The translations under genes and the position numbers were made by a program. A stretch of 64,000 nucleotides of DNA. Origin: Candidatus Kouleothrix ribensis (GTDB taxonomy: Bacteria > Chloroflexota > Chloroflexia > Chloroflexales > Roseiflexaceae). Where the stretch lies: assembly GCA_016722075.1 (NCBI GenBank), contig JADKGW010000001.1, forward strand, positions 3,472,001-3,536,000. Reading direction: 5' to 3'. Shown in pieces: positions 55,356 to 64,000 of this stretch. The notes under the pieces were generated by a model. It was not told the origin of the DNA and searched no databases. It saw nothing but the letters and a program-made list of their open reading frames with translations. The number at the start of each line of letters is the position of its first letter. Positions within the stretch are counted from its first letter, which is position 1.

Positions 55356-56804
55356 ATGAAATGTCCAACGTGCGGGGCCGAGAACGACACGGCTAATCGC
55401 TTTTGCGAGCAGTGCGGCTCCCGGATCGACGCCGCCCCAGCCGGCCAGTCGGCCCAGGCCGCCCTGGCCGCACAGCCGACCGCCGCCGGACCAACCTGCC
55501 CATCGTGCGGCGCGGCGGTGCTGCCCGGTGAGGCGTTCTGCGATGAGTGCGGCGCATCGCTGAGCGCGGTCGCACCCACCGCTGCCGCACCGGCGCTGAA
55601 CGATGCGCCAACCGTGATGGCGCCGCCGGTCCCCGCCGCAAGCGCGGCCACCGACGGCCAGCACGTGGCATGCCCATCGTGCGGGCATCAGAACCTGCCC
55701 GATGATCGCTTCTGCGATAACTGTGGTGCTGCGCTCGGCCAGCCGGCGCCTGCCGCAGCCGAGCCGGCGCCGGCACCGCCCACGCCCGAGCCAGCGCCGG
55801 CACCACCCACCCAGGCCGCGCCTGAGCCGGCGCCGGCCGCGCCCGCACCACCGCCCCCACCGACCCAAGCCGAGGCGCCTACCGTCGAGCAGCCGATGCT
55901 CAACACTGCCGTGCCCGATGCGCAGGCGGCCTATCAGGCCGAGCAGCAGCGCCTGAACGACGAGATCGGGCGCCAGCAGAAGATCATCGAGCAGTTCGAG
56001 CAGATGCAGTCTATGTTCGGCGCCGCCACGCCCCCCGCCGTCACCCAGGGCCTGGCCGACGCCCGCGCCGCCAAGGCCAACGCCGAAGCCGCGCTGGCCG
56101 CGCTCCCGCCGCCCGCGCCGCCGGTCGACCCGGCCGAGGTCGCACGCCTGAACGACGAGATCGGGCGCCAGCAGAAGATCATCGAGCAGTTCGAGCAGAT
56201 GCAGTCTATGTTCGGCGCCGCCACACCGCCCGCCGTCACCCAGGGCCTGGCCGACGCCCGCGCCGCCAAGGCCAACGCCGAGGCCGCGCTGGCCGCCCTG
56301 AGCGGCGCGCCGGCCACGGCTGCGCCAGCGGCCCAGCCCAGCCCACCCGAGGCTACAGCGCCGGTGCCGCCCGCAGCTGAAGTGCCGGTGCCGCCCACCA
56401 CACCCACACCGCCAGTCGCCGCTCCAGCCGAGCCGGCGCCGCCGGCCGTGCCCGCGCCGCCGGCCATCGCACCAGCTGCAGCGCCAGTGCCGCGGCTGGT
56501 GTTCGACGACGGCAAAGAGGTGGCGCTGCCCACCGACAAGCGCGAGATCATCGTCGGCCGCGAGGATCCGATCAGCGGGATCTTCCCCGAGGTCGATCTG
56601 ACGCCCCACGGCGGCGAGACCGGCGGTGTCAGCCGCCAGCACGCACGCATCACCCACGCCGACGGCCAGTGGTCGATCACCGACCTGCACAGCACCAACT
56701 ACACCCGCGTCGACGGCGCGCGGCTCGAGCCGGATGTGCCGACGACCATCCAGAGCGGTGTGCGCCTACAGTTTGGGCGTATTTCGATGGTGTTCCAGGT
56801 GTAG
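55356..56804 (+). CDS. Triple zinc-ribbon, coiled-coil, FHA-domain protein
   Basis: A 482-residue cytosolic protein and likely phosphothreonine reader of the cluster. Three zinc ribbons (Cys 3/6/17/20, 48/51/62/65, 106/109/120/123) and Pro/Ala linkers are followed by two near-identical helical repeats (RLNDEIGRQQKIIEQFEQMQ...) at about 199-249 and 264-314. A second Pro/Ala linker leads to an FHA domain (about 395-482: VGREDP, SRQHARI, LHSTNYTRVDG). The usual N-G-T/x-V-N-G turn is changed to NYTRVDG. Its partner is probably a phosphorylated product of the kinase at 52535. Confidence 0.88.
   Translation: MKCPTCGAENDTANRFCEQCGSRIDAAPAGQSAQAALAAQPTAAGPTCPSCGAAVLPGEAFCDECGASLSAVAPTAAAPALNDAPTVMAPPVPAASAATDGQHVACPSCGHQNLPDDRFCDNCGAALGQPAPAAAEPAPAPPTPEPAPAPPTQAAPEPAPAAPAPPPPPTQAEAPTVEQPMLNTAVPDAQAAYQAEQQRLNDEIGRQQKIIEQFEQMQSMFGAATPPAVTQGLADARAAKANAEAALAALPPPAPPVDPAEVARLNDEIGRQQKIIEQFEQMQSMFGAATPPAVTQGLADARAAKANAEAALAALSGAPATAAPAAQPSPPEATAPVPPAAEVPVPPTTPTPPVAAPAEPAPPAVPAPPAIAPAAAPVPRLVFDDGKEVALPTDKREIIVGREDPISGIFPEVDLTPHGGETGGVSRQHARITHADGQWSITDLHSTNYTRVDGARLEPDVPTTIQSGVRLQFGRISMVFQV
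55950..56299. repeat. Tandem 150-bp repeat (195-bp period) inside the FHA gene
   Basis: The segments from 55950 and from 56145 differ at only a few, mostly synonymous bases over about 150 bp and code for the same 50 residues. This points to a recent in-frame duplication. Confidence 0.9.
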
Positions 56805-56813
56805 GCTTTCCTC

Positions 56814-56841
56814 GGCGCGGGGGCGAGTTTGCCCCCGCGCC
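56814..56841. terminator. GC hairpin after the FHA gene
   Basis: GGCGCGGGGGC (56814-56824) pairs with GCCCCCGCGCC (56831-56841), 10 bp after the stop. There is no U-tract, so it is a possible but unproven terminator. Confidence 0.5.
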
Positions 56842-56860
56842 CCATAGTATGAGACCGCCG

Positions 56861-56956
56861 GCCGCATGCACTGCCGCGCCGGGGGTTCACCCCAACCCCT
56901 TATGCGGCATGAGACCGCTACCAGCCGCATGCACTGCCGCGCCGGGGGTTCACCCC
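56861..56956. repeat. 33-bp direct repeats, 63-bp period
   Basis: 56861-56893 and 56924-56956 are identical (start GCCGCATGCACTGCCG), each preceded by ATGAGACCGC. They sit in a 627-bp gap (56805-57431) without a gene. The 27-mer at 56987-57013 is the inverted copy of 49137-49163. Confidence 0.85.
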
Positions 56957-57066
56957 CAACCCGTTATTTTGCCGCGTCTTGTTTCCAACGCCCGGCGCGC
57001 ATGCCTCAGGGCAGCCCAAGAACTTGCGAGCGGTAGCCGTGCTATTCGCTCACGAAGCCATACCTC

Positions 57067-57135
57067 ATACCAACTCCGTTTGATTACGTTCGTTTTGGTG
57101 TGCGATGCCTGGCTTTGCCAGGCATCGCACACCAA
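57067..57135. mobile_element. MITE-like element (partial copy 2, inverted)
   Basis: This 69-bp segment is the reverse complement of 42940-43008 with one or two differences. It starts with the ATACCAACTCCG end and contains a perfect 19-bp hairpin (57095-57113 with 57117-57135). The left half seen in copy 1 is missing. Confidence 0.75.
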
Positions 57136-57193
57136 TGCCGCTGCATAATCACTATCTGCTGTGCCTGCAGCAGCATGAGACGCACTATCTGCT

Positions 57194-57232
57194 GTGCTCG
57201 GATTGTGGCGCGAAGCGCCACAATCCGAGCAC
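57194..57232. repeat. 18-bp perfect hairpin with flanking direct repeats
   Basis: 57194-57211 (GTGCTCGGATTGTGGCGC) pairs exactly with 57215-57232 around GAA. A 15-bp direct repeat (CACTATCTGCTGTGC) lies at 57150-57164 and 57183-57197. There is no U-tract, and it is 200 bp before the nuclease-like gene. Confidence 0.8.
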
Positions 57233-57431
57233 CATAATAGAAAAGTACCACTCTGCCGAAGGCTAAAGCCGCCGACTGCGTACGTCAAATTATTGCCGGA
57301 AGGATCGGGGAAACCGGCAGGGTTTCCCAGCGGGGTGTGGGGCCAGCGCCGCCCACGAAATCCCTCACTTGCGTCTGGCCCGCGTTATGTTACACTATGC
57401 TCACCTGACGAGCCTATCGGAAGTGAGCATT

Positions 57432-57944
57432 ATGCCGCCCGAACGCGCCCGATCGTTACGTGCCGAGTCGACCGGCAGCGTCGCTGAGTCGACTGTACGC
57501 GGCGTGCTGACCGGCCGCGGCTATGTCGAGCTTTCGGCGCACGCGGCCCACGCGGCTGAGCCGGCCGCCGAGCAGACGGCCATGTTCCGCGATTTTGGGC
57601 GGCGCCCGCGGCCGGCGCGCATGTTCGTGGCCCAGTACCCGATCGGGCCAAGCATCTACTCGCTCCCGCTCAACGCCGACTTCTGGGTGTTTGGTGCGCC
57701 ATTCTTCGCCGATGGGCTGGCGATCGAGGTCAAGTGGCAGCAGTCGACCGGCAGCGTCGACGAGAAGTTCCCATACCTGGTACACAACATCAAGGAGTGC
57801 TACCCCTGCCCCGCGCTGGTAATCGCCGACGGCGGCGGGCAGCGCCCTGGCGCCCTGCAGTGGCTGCGCGACCAGGCCGGCGGCAACCTGCTGGCGGTCT
57901 TCTCGCTGGCCGAATTTCTGGCCTGGGCCAACCGCAACCTGTAA
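57432..57944 (+). CDS. Lone PD-(D/E)XK-like nuclease-fold protein
   Basis: A 170-residue protein. The core NADFWVFGAPFFADGLAIEVKWQQSTGSVDEK has the order D ... E-x-K of PD-(D/E)XK nucleases, followed by a helix and a strand (CPALVIADGG), the typical alpha-beta-alpha fold end. No methylase or partner gene is next to it, so a restriction role is unsupported; a repair or solitary nuclease role is possible. ATG 57432 is preferred (GGAAGTGAG upstream) over 57369. It is convergent with the ABC ATPase gene. Confidence 0.65.
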   Translation: MPPERARSLRAESTGSVAESTVRGVLTGRGYVELSAHAAHAAEPAAEQTAMFRDFGRRPRPARMFVAQYPIGPSIYSLPLNADFWVFGAPFFADGLAIEVKWQQSTGSVDEKFPYLVHNIKECYPCPALVIADGGGQRPGALQWLRDQAGGNLLAVFSLAEFLAWANRNL

Positions 57945-57997
57945 ATCGGCTTAACCGCCACGCCGCACGCGAAGGCCACGTGCTTCGCGCGCCATAG

Positions 57998-59551
<1,554 letters not shown>

Positions 59552-59767
59552 GGCCCACCTAACACAGTTAGGGCTTACGCCCACGCGGTATGCCGCATCC
59601 CAACGCCGTGCGGTTCGGTTTCGGCAGCACGGCACATGCTACCGAAGGCGCACCACGCCGACTGCGCACATCCTACAGCTACTACCCGATCCCACTCCAG
59701 CCGGCCGCGTTTGGCCGCAGCGGCCTCGGCCCGGCGGCCTGCGGGCAGCCGCAGCAAACGATCAACC

Positions 59768-60769
59768 CTACTCGGTCTCATACGGCACGCCAACCGACGC
59801 GGGCGGGTAGGCTCGGCCAATCACGCCCGCCAGCACGATGATCGTCAGCAGGTATGGGAACATACCCACGAACTGCGACGGGATCGGAATGCCGAACTGC
59901 TGAGCGTTGATCTGCAGGGCATTAGCCGCGCCGAACAGCAGCGCCGCCGCCCAGGCGCCAAACGAGGTCCAGCCGCCAAAGATCAGCGCCGCCAGAGCAA
60001 TAAACCCGCGCCCGTTGGTGATCAGCGTCTCGAAGCTTGGCACGCCCTCGAGCGTGAAGTATGCGCCGCCCAGGCCGGCAATACCCGCGCCGATCAGCAC
60101 ATTCATATAGCGCATATACTTGACGCGGATGCCGACCGTATCGGCCGCGCGCGGGTTCTCGCCCACTGCGCGCGTACGCAGCCCCCAGCGAGTGTAGAAC
60201 ATCACGTAATGCACCACCACCACCAGAATAATCGCCGTCCAGGCGATCGGTTGCTGGCGGAAGATCGGGCCAACCACCGGCAGCTCAGACAGGATCGGGA
60301 TGGGGATCTGCGGCAGCAGCCCGGCCGAGCGCAACCCGGCCTTACTCAGCACCTGGGTGTCGAGAAAGCCGGTGAGACCGGCCGCCAGAATGTTGATCAC
60401 CGTGCCGCTGACGATCTGGTCGACTTTGAAGGTGATCGACAGCCAGGCGTGCAGCAGGCCCATAAGCATGCCGGTGAGGATGCCGGCCACAATGCCGATG
60501 CCCAGGTTCTGGGTCAGCGCGGCTGCGACGAACGCACCCATTGCGGCGGCCAGCATCATGCCCTCGATCGCGATATTAACCACGCCGCTGCGCTCGCAGA
60601 ACAGCCCGGCCAGCGCGCCCAGCGTGATCGGCGTGGCAAAGCGCAGTGTCGTGGCCAGCATACTGGCAGCCACAATCTCGGGCGACTCAGCGTCGCGACC
60701 CAGCACAACCGTGAGGACGATCAGGGCGACAACCGTGCCGATGATGAACAGAAAGCGATTACGTGACAT
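59768..60769 (-). CDS. ABC transporter permease (NupQ-like)
   Basis: A 333-residue polytopic protein of the BPD_transp_2 family with about eight to nine helices. It has GLFCERSGVVNIAIEGMMLAAA near the start and the cytoplasmic loop LRTRAVGENPRAADTVGI, which contacts the ATPase. It pairs with the permease encoded 111 bp upstream to form the membrane channel. Nucleosides are the usual cargo of BMP-linked members, but simple sugars cannot be excluded. Confidence 0.92.
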   Translation of the reverse strand: MSRNRFLFIIGTVVALIVLTVVLGRDAESPEIVAASMLATTLRFATPITLGALAGLFCERSGVVNIAIEGMMLAAAMGAFVAAALTQNLGIGIVAGILTGMLMGLLHAWLSITFKVDQIVSGTVINILAAGLTGFLDTQVLSKAGLRSAGLLPQIPIPILSELPVVGPIFRQQPIAWTAIILVVVVHYVMFYTRWGLRTRAVGENPRAADTVGIRVKYMRYMNVLIGAGIAGLGGAYFTLEGVPSFETLITNGRGFIALAALIFGGWTSFGAWAAALLFGAANALQINAQQFGIPIPSQFVGMFPYLLTIIVLAGVIGRAYPPASVGVPYETE

Positions 60770-60880
60770 GTGTGCTCCACCGCCAATTGTAGCGTGCAGA
60801 CGGCTAATCTGATCGATACAGGGCTACGTCGCAGCCCGGTTCTGCCTGCGGCAACACGATTTCCAGGGGGTACGGTGGCC

Positions 60881-61996
60881 TTAGCTCTTGCCCCAGCCCT
60901 TGCTGAGCGTCGCCTGGCCGGCTTCGTCGCGCGTCGCCGGCACGCGGTAGATCCAGCGGATGATCTGCTCGGCTGCGACGAAGATCAGAATCAGCGCCTG
61001 GATCACCGAGATAATATCTGAGGAGATCTGCGTGCGGAACTGCATGATCGTTGCGCCGTTGCGCAGGCCACCAAACAGCAGTGCCGAGAGCACCACACCC
61101 AGCGAGGTGTTGCGGCCCAGCAGCGCGATTGCGATGCTGTCGAAGCCATAGCCAACATTGAAGCCGAGCGTACTGCGGTAGTTCACGCCGGCCACCTGCA
61201 CGGCGCCGGCCAGCCCGGCCAGCATGCCGCTCAGGCCCAGGGCCAGCACGACATTACGCGACACGTTGATACCCGCGTACTTGGCGGCCGAGGAGTTCGC
61301 GCCGACCGTGCGGATCTCAAAGCCCCAGGTGGTCTTCCACAGGAAGTACCACACGCCGACGGCCGCGAGAAACGCCAGCACCACGCCCCAGTGCAGCCCC
61401 GGCAGCAGCGCCGGCAGGCGCGCGGCCTCGGCGATCTTGGGCGTTTGCGCGGTGACATTGGTCGAATCTTTCCAGGGGCCATTCAGCAGATAGCCCGAGA
61501 TCTGCGCGGCGATATAGTTGAGCATGATCGTGGTGATCACCTCGTGCGCGCCGGTGCGGGCCTTCAGAAAGCCAGGGATCATGCCCCACAGAAAGCCGCC
61601 CAGCATGCCCACCAGCAGCGTAAGCGGCAGGTGAATGATCGCCGGCATGCCTTTGACGCCAAAGCCTACACCGGCGGCCAGCAGTGCGCCGATCGCCAGC
61701 TGACCCTCGGCGCCGATATTGAACAGGCCGCAGCGAAACGCCAGCGCCACCGCCAGCCCCGCGAAGATGTATGGCGTCGCGCGCACCAGCGTGCCGATGA
61801 TCGCCTTCTGCGAGCCAAACGCGCCTACAAACAGCCCGGCATACCCATCGAGCACAAACTTGATGCCGAACCAATCGCCGGTGAACTTCGGGCCAGACAG
61901 CCAGATAATCACCCCGCTCACCACCAGCGCGGTGATGATTGATAATAGCGGCAGCAAGGCCGACCGCGCGAGTCTACGGATTGTCTGCGCGTTCAT
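60881..61996 (-). CDS. ABC transporter permease (NupP-like)
   Basis: A 371-residue permease with about nine to ten helices. The FRCGLFNIGAEGQLAIGALL motif and the EIRTVGANSSAAKYAGI loop are those of the first permease of BMP-type systems. ATG 61996 is preferred over 62089 because CTGGGGG lies just upstream and the family starts near the first helix. The permease follows the binding-protein gene after a hairpin in the intercistronic gap. Confidence 0.92.
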   Translation of the reverse strand: MNAQTIRRLARSALLPLLSIITALVVSGVIIWLSGPKFTGDWFGIKFVLDGYAGLFVGAFGSQKAIIGTLVRATPYIFAGLAVALAFRCGLFNIGAEGQLAIGALLAAGVGFGVKGMPAIIHLPLTLLVGMLGGFLWGMIPGFLKARTGAHEVITTIMLNYIAAQISGYLLNGPWKDSTNVTAQTPKIAEAARLPALLPGLHWGVVLAFLAAVGVWYFLWKTTWGFEIRTVGANSSAAKYAGINVSRNVVLALGLSGMLAGLAGAVQVAGVNYRSTLGFNVGYGFDSIAIALLGRNTSLGVVLSALLFGGLRNGATIMQFRTQISSDIISVIQALILIFVAAEQIIRWIYRVPATRDEAGQATLSKGWGKS

Positions 61997-62058
61997 CGAT
62001 GCCCCCAGTGTGATACCATATTCGGATGCAACCGTAGAGGTAGTTTGAGTCGTGGGGG

Positions 62059-62085
62059 TACGGGGGCGGCTACACCGCCCCCGTA
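62059..62085 (-). terminator. Intercistronic hairpin between bmp and permease genes
   Basis: TACGGGGGCGG (62059-62069) pairs with CCGCCCCCGTA (62075-62085). No U-tract follows. Such hairpins after binding-protein genes often stabilise that mRNA segment and give more binding protein than permease. Confidence 0.6.
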
Positions 62086-62106
62086 GCATTGTTCCGGCTT
62101 GTGGTA

Positions 62107-63255
62107 TTACGACGCAGGCTTAGCCGGCGTCACGTTGGTCTTGAGCGTGCCATCGAGCAGCTGCTTGCGAATGTCGTCGAGCTTGGTCTTCAGATCGGCC
62201 GGCACTTTGCTTTCCAGATCATGGAACGGCGCCAGGCCAACCTCACCAAAGTTATTGCCACCCTTGAGCGTGCCCTTCACGGCCGCGATGATCAGGTTGG
62301 CGGTGCCCTTGTCGAGGATCTTGAACGCGCTGGTCAGCAGCACGTCCTTGGCCTCGGGTACCGTCAGGTACTGGTCGGTATCGACGCCGATCGCCATCAC
62401 GCCTTTGTCTTTGCGCTCGGCGGCGGCCAGCAGCGCGCCATTGCCGGTGCGCCCGCCCGCGCCGAACACAACGTCGACGCCCTTATCAATCATCGACAGT
62501 GCGGTGGCCTTGCCCCACTCCGGGTCGCTGAAGGTCTTGTCGAAGCCGACATCGTTGTGGTAGACCGTCTGCACATCGGTGCTGGGCTTGGCCGCTAGAG
62601 CACCGGCGCGGTAGCCCTCGCCGAAGCGCCACACCGGCGGCACTGCGTCGGTGCCCAGGATCGCCCCGATCTTGCCCGACTGCGACAGCGAGGCGGCCAG
62701 GTAGCCGGCCAGGTAGCCGGCCTGATCCTCGTTGAACACCAGCCCGGCCACGTTCGGGATCTCTTCGGCCTGGAACTGGTCGACGCCAATGAACTTGACC
62801 GTGGGGTTGGCCTTGGCGGCGGCGTTGGTCGCATCCGCCAGCGCAAAGCCGACGGTTACGATCACGCTGTAGCCCTCCGAGATGAACTGGCCGATGTTCT
62901 TCTCGTAGTCGTTCGGGTCGGTGGTCTCGATCACCTTCGGCTCGACGCCTAGCTCCTTCGCGGCCATCTGCACGCCGGCCCAGGCCGAGTCGTTGAAGCT
63001 CTTGTCGCCCAGCTTGGCGATATCGGTAACCATACCGATCTTGACTGCGGCGGCGGCCGGGGCGGCGGTGGGTTCGGGCGCGGGCGCAGCAGTCGGTTCG
63101 GGCGCGGGCGCAGCAGTTGGTTCAGGCGCCGGTGCAGCGGTGGCGGCGGCCGGGGCGGCGGTGGGCTGCGTGGTAGTAGCAGCCTGGCCGCAGGCTGCCA
63201 GCACCGGCACGAGCAGTGCCAGCAACAGTACCAGCGCAGCAAACGATTTACGCAT
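62107..63255 (-). CDS. BMP-family substrate-binding lipoprotein
   Basis: A 382-residue lipoprotein: signal peptide MRKSFAALVLLLALLVPVLAAC with Cys in a LAAC lipobox, then a linker of repeated TAAPAPEP units, then the periplasmic-binding-like BMP domain (KIGMVTDIAKLGDKSFNDSAW, VGFALADATNAAA, FIGVDQFQAEEIPN, DVVFGAGGRTGNGALL). It delivers nucleosides or related ligands to the permeases. ATG 63255 has the best spacing from GGAGG; an ATG lies two codons earlier. It is the first gene of the operon. Confidence 0.95.
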   Translation of the reverse strand: MRKSFAALVLLLALLVPVLAACGQAATTTQPTAAPAAATAAPAPEPTAAPAPEPTAAPAPEPTAAPAAAAVKIGMVTDIAKLGDKSFNDSAWAGVQMAAKELGVEPKVIETTDPNDYEKNIGQFISEGYSVIVTVGFALADATNAAAKANPTVKFIGVDQFQAEEIPNVAGLVFNEDQAGYLAGYLAASLSQSGKIGAILGTDAVPPVWRFGEGYRAGALAAKPSTDVQTVYHNDVGFDKTFSDPEWGKATALSMIDKGVDVVFGAGGRTGNGALLAAAERKDKGVMAIGVDTDQYLTVPEAKDVLLTSAFKILDKGTANLIIAAVKGTLKGGNNFGEVGLAPFHDLESKVPADLKTKLDDIRKQLLDGTLKTNVTPAKPAS

Positions 63256-63477
63256 GAGCATCTTCCTCCTTGTGTGTGTCGAATAACACATTCGACATGA
63301 AGCATCTGTTGCCCAGCCAGCGCAACCTCAGGCAGGGTTGATCGGTCGCTCTATAGCCGCAGAGCCTCAAGCACCCGAAGCGATCTTGGGGCCAATCTTC
63401 GAGTCGCTGAGCCTTCGTGGCTGGTTGAAACCTCACGCTCCTCGGCTGTGGTTGTTTGCGCCATCGGGAACGCCGCG

Positions 63478-63506
63478 ATTATAGCATAGTCAGATTAGGT
63501 TGCCAA
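63478..63506 (-). promoter_or_regulatory. Promoter of the BMP transporter operon
   Basis: On the minus strand TTGGCA (63506-63501), 17-nt spacer and TATAAT (63483-63478). It predicts a leader of about 215 nt (63471-63256) with a few weak hairpins such as CGAAT-ATTCG just before the RBS; no known riboswitch was recognised. Confidence 0.75.
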
Positions 63507-63529
63507 ATCTTGCGCGGCAAAAAATATGT

Positions 63530-63640
63530 GCAGTTGGGCGCCGGCATCACGCTGGCCTTGAGCGTGCCGTTGCGCAGATGCTTGCGAATATCGTCGGGCT
63601 TGGCCTGCTGATCGGCCGGCACCGTGCGCACCTGATGTAG
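63530..63640 (-). pseudogene. Relic of the 3' end of a second bmp gene
   Basis: The minus-strand reading VPADQQAKPDDIRKHLRNG followed by TLKASVMPA matches the C-terminus of the intact BMP protein (VPADLKTKLDDIRKQLLDG, TLKTNVTPA). DNA similarity to 62115-62220 is also plain. No upstream BMP domain remains; plus-strand neighbour DNA begins soon after. Confidence 0.8.
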
Positions 63641-63647
63641 CACATCG

Positions 63648-63701
63648 TTGCGGGTAGCCAGATTAGCGCATATACGCACCAGTGTGACACTACCTGTCAC
63701 A
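63648..63701 (+). promoter_or_regulatory. Candidate promoter and operator for the gene at 63753
   Basis: TTGCGG (63648-63653) and TATACG (63671-63676) with a 17-nt spacer form a weak promoter. Seven bases after the -10 lies a 7-bp inverted repeat TGTGACA-N5-TGTCACA (63683-63701), a typical dimeric repressor site by shape. It differs from a CRP site in spacing. Confidence 0.5.
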
Positions 63702-63752
63702 CGGATGTGCTACGCTCGAGTGTAGAACAGACTGCCAGGAAAGGAAGATCAC

Positions 63753-64000
63753 ATGGCGACGACGCAGACCGACGCCGCGCCGGGCCGCGCTGAGCGCATA
63801 CTCGGCACGCTGCTGCTGGTACCCGAGGCGCCACTGCTCTTGCTGCTGCTCGGCGCCTATGCGGCGCTGGGCGCGCCGCCGCTGATCGGGCTGGGGCTGA
63901 TGCTGCTGAGCATTGGCTTCATCGCGCGGCTGCTGGCGCTACTGGGCGCGCACATGGCCTACGAGGCGGCGCACTACCACGAGGCCGATCTGCTGATCGC
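63753..64000 (+). CDS. Membrane protein, N-terminus only
   Basis: The first 82 codons are present. After a short polar tail (MATTQTDAAPGRAER) there are two hydrophobic helices (about 17-38 and 41-65) and then a HMAYEAAHYHEADLL stretch at the edge. AGGAAAGGAAG precedes ATG 63753. The family cannot be told from this part. Confidence 0.65.
   Translation, partial: MATTQTDAAPGRAERILGTLLLVPEAPLLLLLLGAYAALGAPPLIGLGLMLLSIGFIARLLALLGAHMAYEAAHYHEADLLI

Noticed and set aside
63683..63701. CRP-type site
   Set aside because: The half-sites TGTGA and TCACA are 9 nt apart instead of 6, so it was listed only as a generic operator candidate.

Overview
The window is GC-rich DNA from a bacterium that is most likely a member of the Chloroflexota, class Chloroflexia (Roseiflexus/Kouleothrix-like). 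This is inferred from long secreted low-complexity linkers of the PTNTP/PTAE type, STAND-TPR proteins, zinc-ribbon kinases and a long division and cell-wall (dcw) cluster. No rRNA, tRNA, CRISPR array, transposase or phage gene was found. Gene density is high, and the non-coding gaps are rich in hairpins and small dispersed repeats.

Layout. 1-3344 (minus): the end of an exopolysaccharide locus with a GT4 glycosyltransferase, two Wzz-like membrane proteins, a BY-kinase and the start of a PHP-type tyrosine phosphatase. 3582-5712: a rubrerythrin-like/DinB fusion and two unknown proteins. 6038-25572 (minus): a dcw cluster read mraZ-rsmH-ftsL-ftsI-murF-mraY-murD-(rhomboid)-ftsW-(membrane protein)-murC-(TPR)-murB-ddl-ftsQ-ftsA-ftsZ. 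It starts from a clear sigma70-type promoter with 10-bp-spaced MraZ boxes. murE and murG are not in the cluster, and the rhomboid gene carries a one-base frameshift. 25771-34699 (plus): moaC with a structured leader, two small genes, a GT39-like membrane glycosyltransferase, pgsA, an MFS transporter, a 570-bp repeat field, trpA, a stand-alone Lrp/AsnC ligand-binding domain and citrate synthase. 34862-40920: acyl-CoA dehydrogenase, a secreted PPTAE-repeat protein, a DUF6174-like lipoprotein and uvrA.

41191-48923 is the most regulatory part. An MFS exporter sits behind a leader with a 20-codon ORF (or decayed gene) and an attenuator-like terminator. A fold-III arginine-decarboxylase-like gene sits behind a promoter, a palindrome, a possible leader peptide and an intrinsic terminator. 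A 1063-residue STAND/NB-ARC-TPR gene sits behind a strong promoter followed within about 60 nt by a terminator.

49371-56804 (plus) is a phospho-signalling island: a zinc-ribbon PP2C phosphatase, a zinc-ribbon/pseudokinase/PP2C fusion, a zinc-ribbon Ser/Thr kinase with C-terminal membrane helices, a cytosolic VWA protein and a triple-zinc-ribbon/FHA protein. Together they could write, erase and read phosphothreonine, and the set resembles the described TerY-P (VWA-PP2C-kinase) triads. It is the best candidate here for an under-described system. After a second repeat field (56805-57431) come a lone PD-(D/E)XK-like nuclease gene and a BMP-family nucleoside-type ABC transporter operon (63255-57998, minus). 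Upstream of that operon lie the relic of a second bmp gene and the start of a divergent membrane-protein gene.
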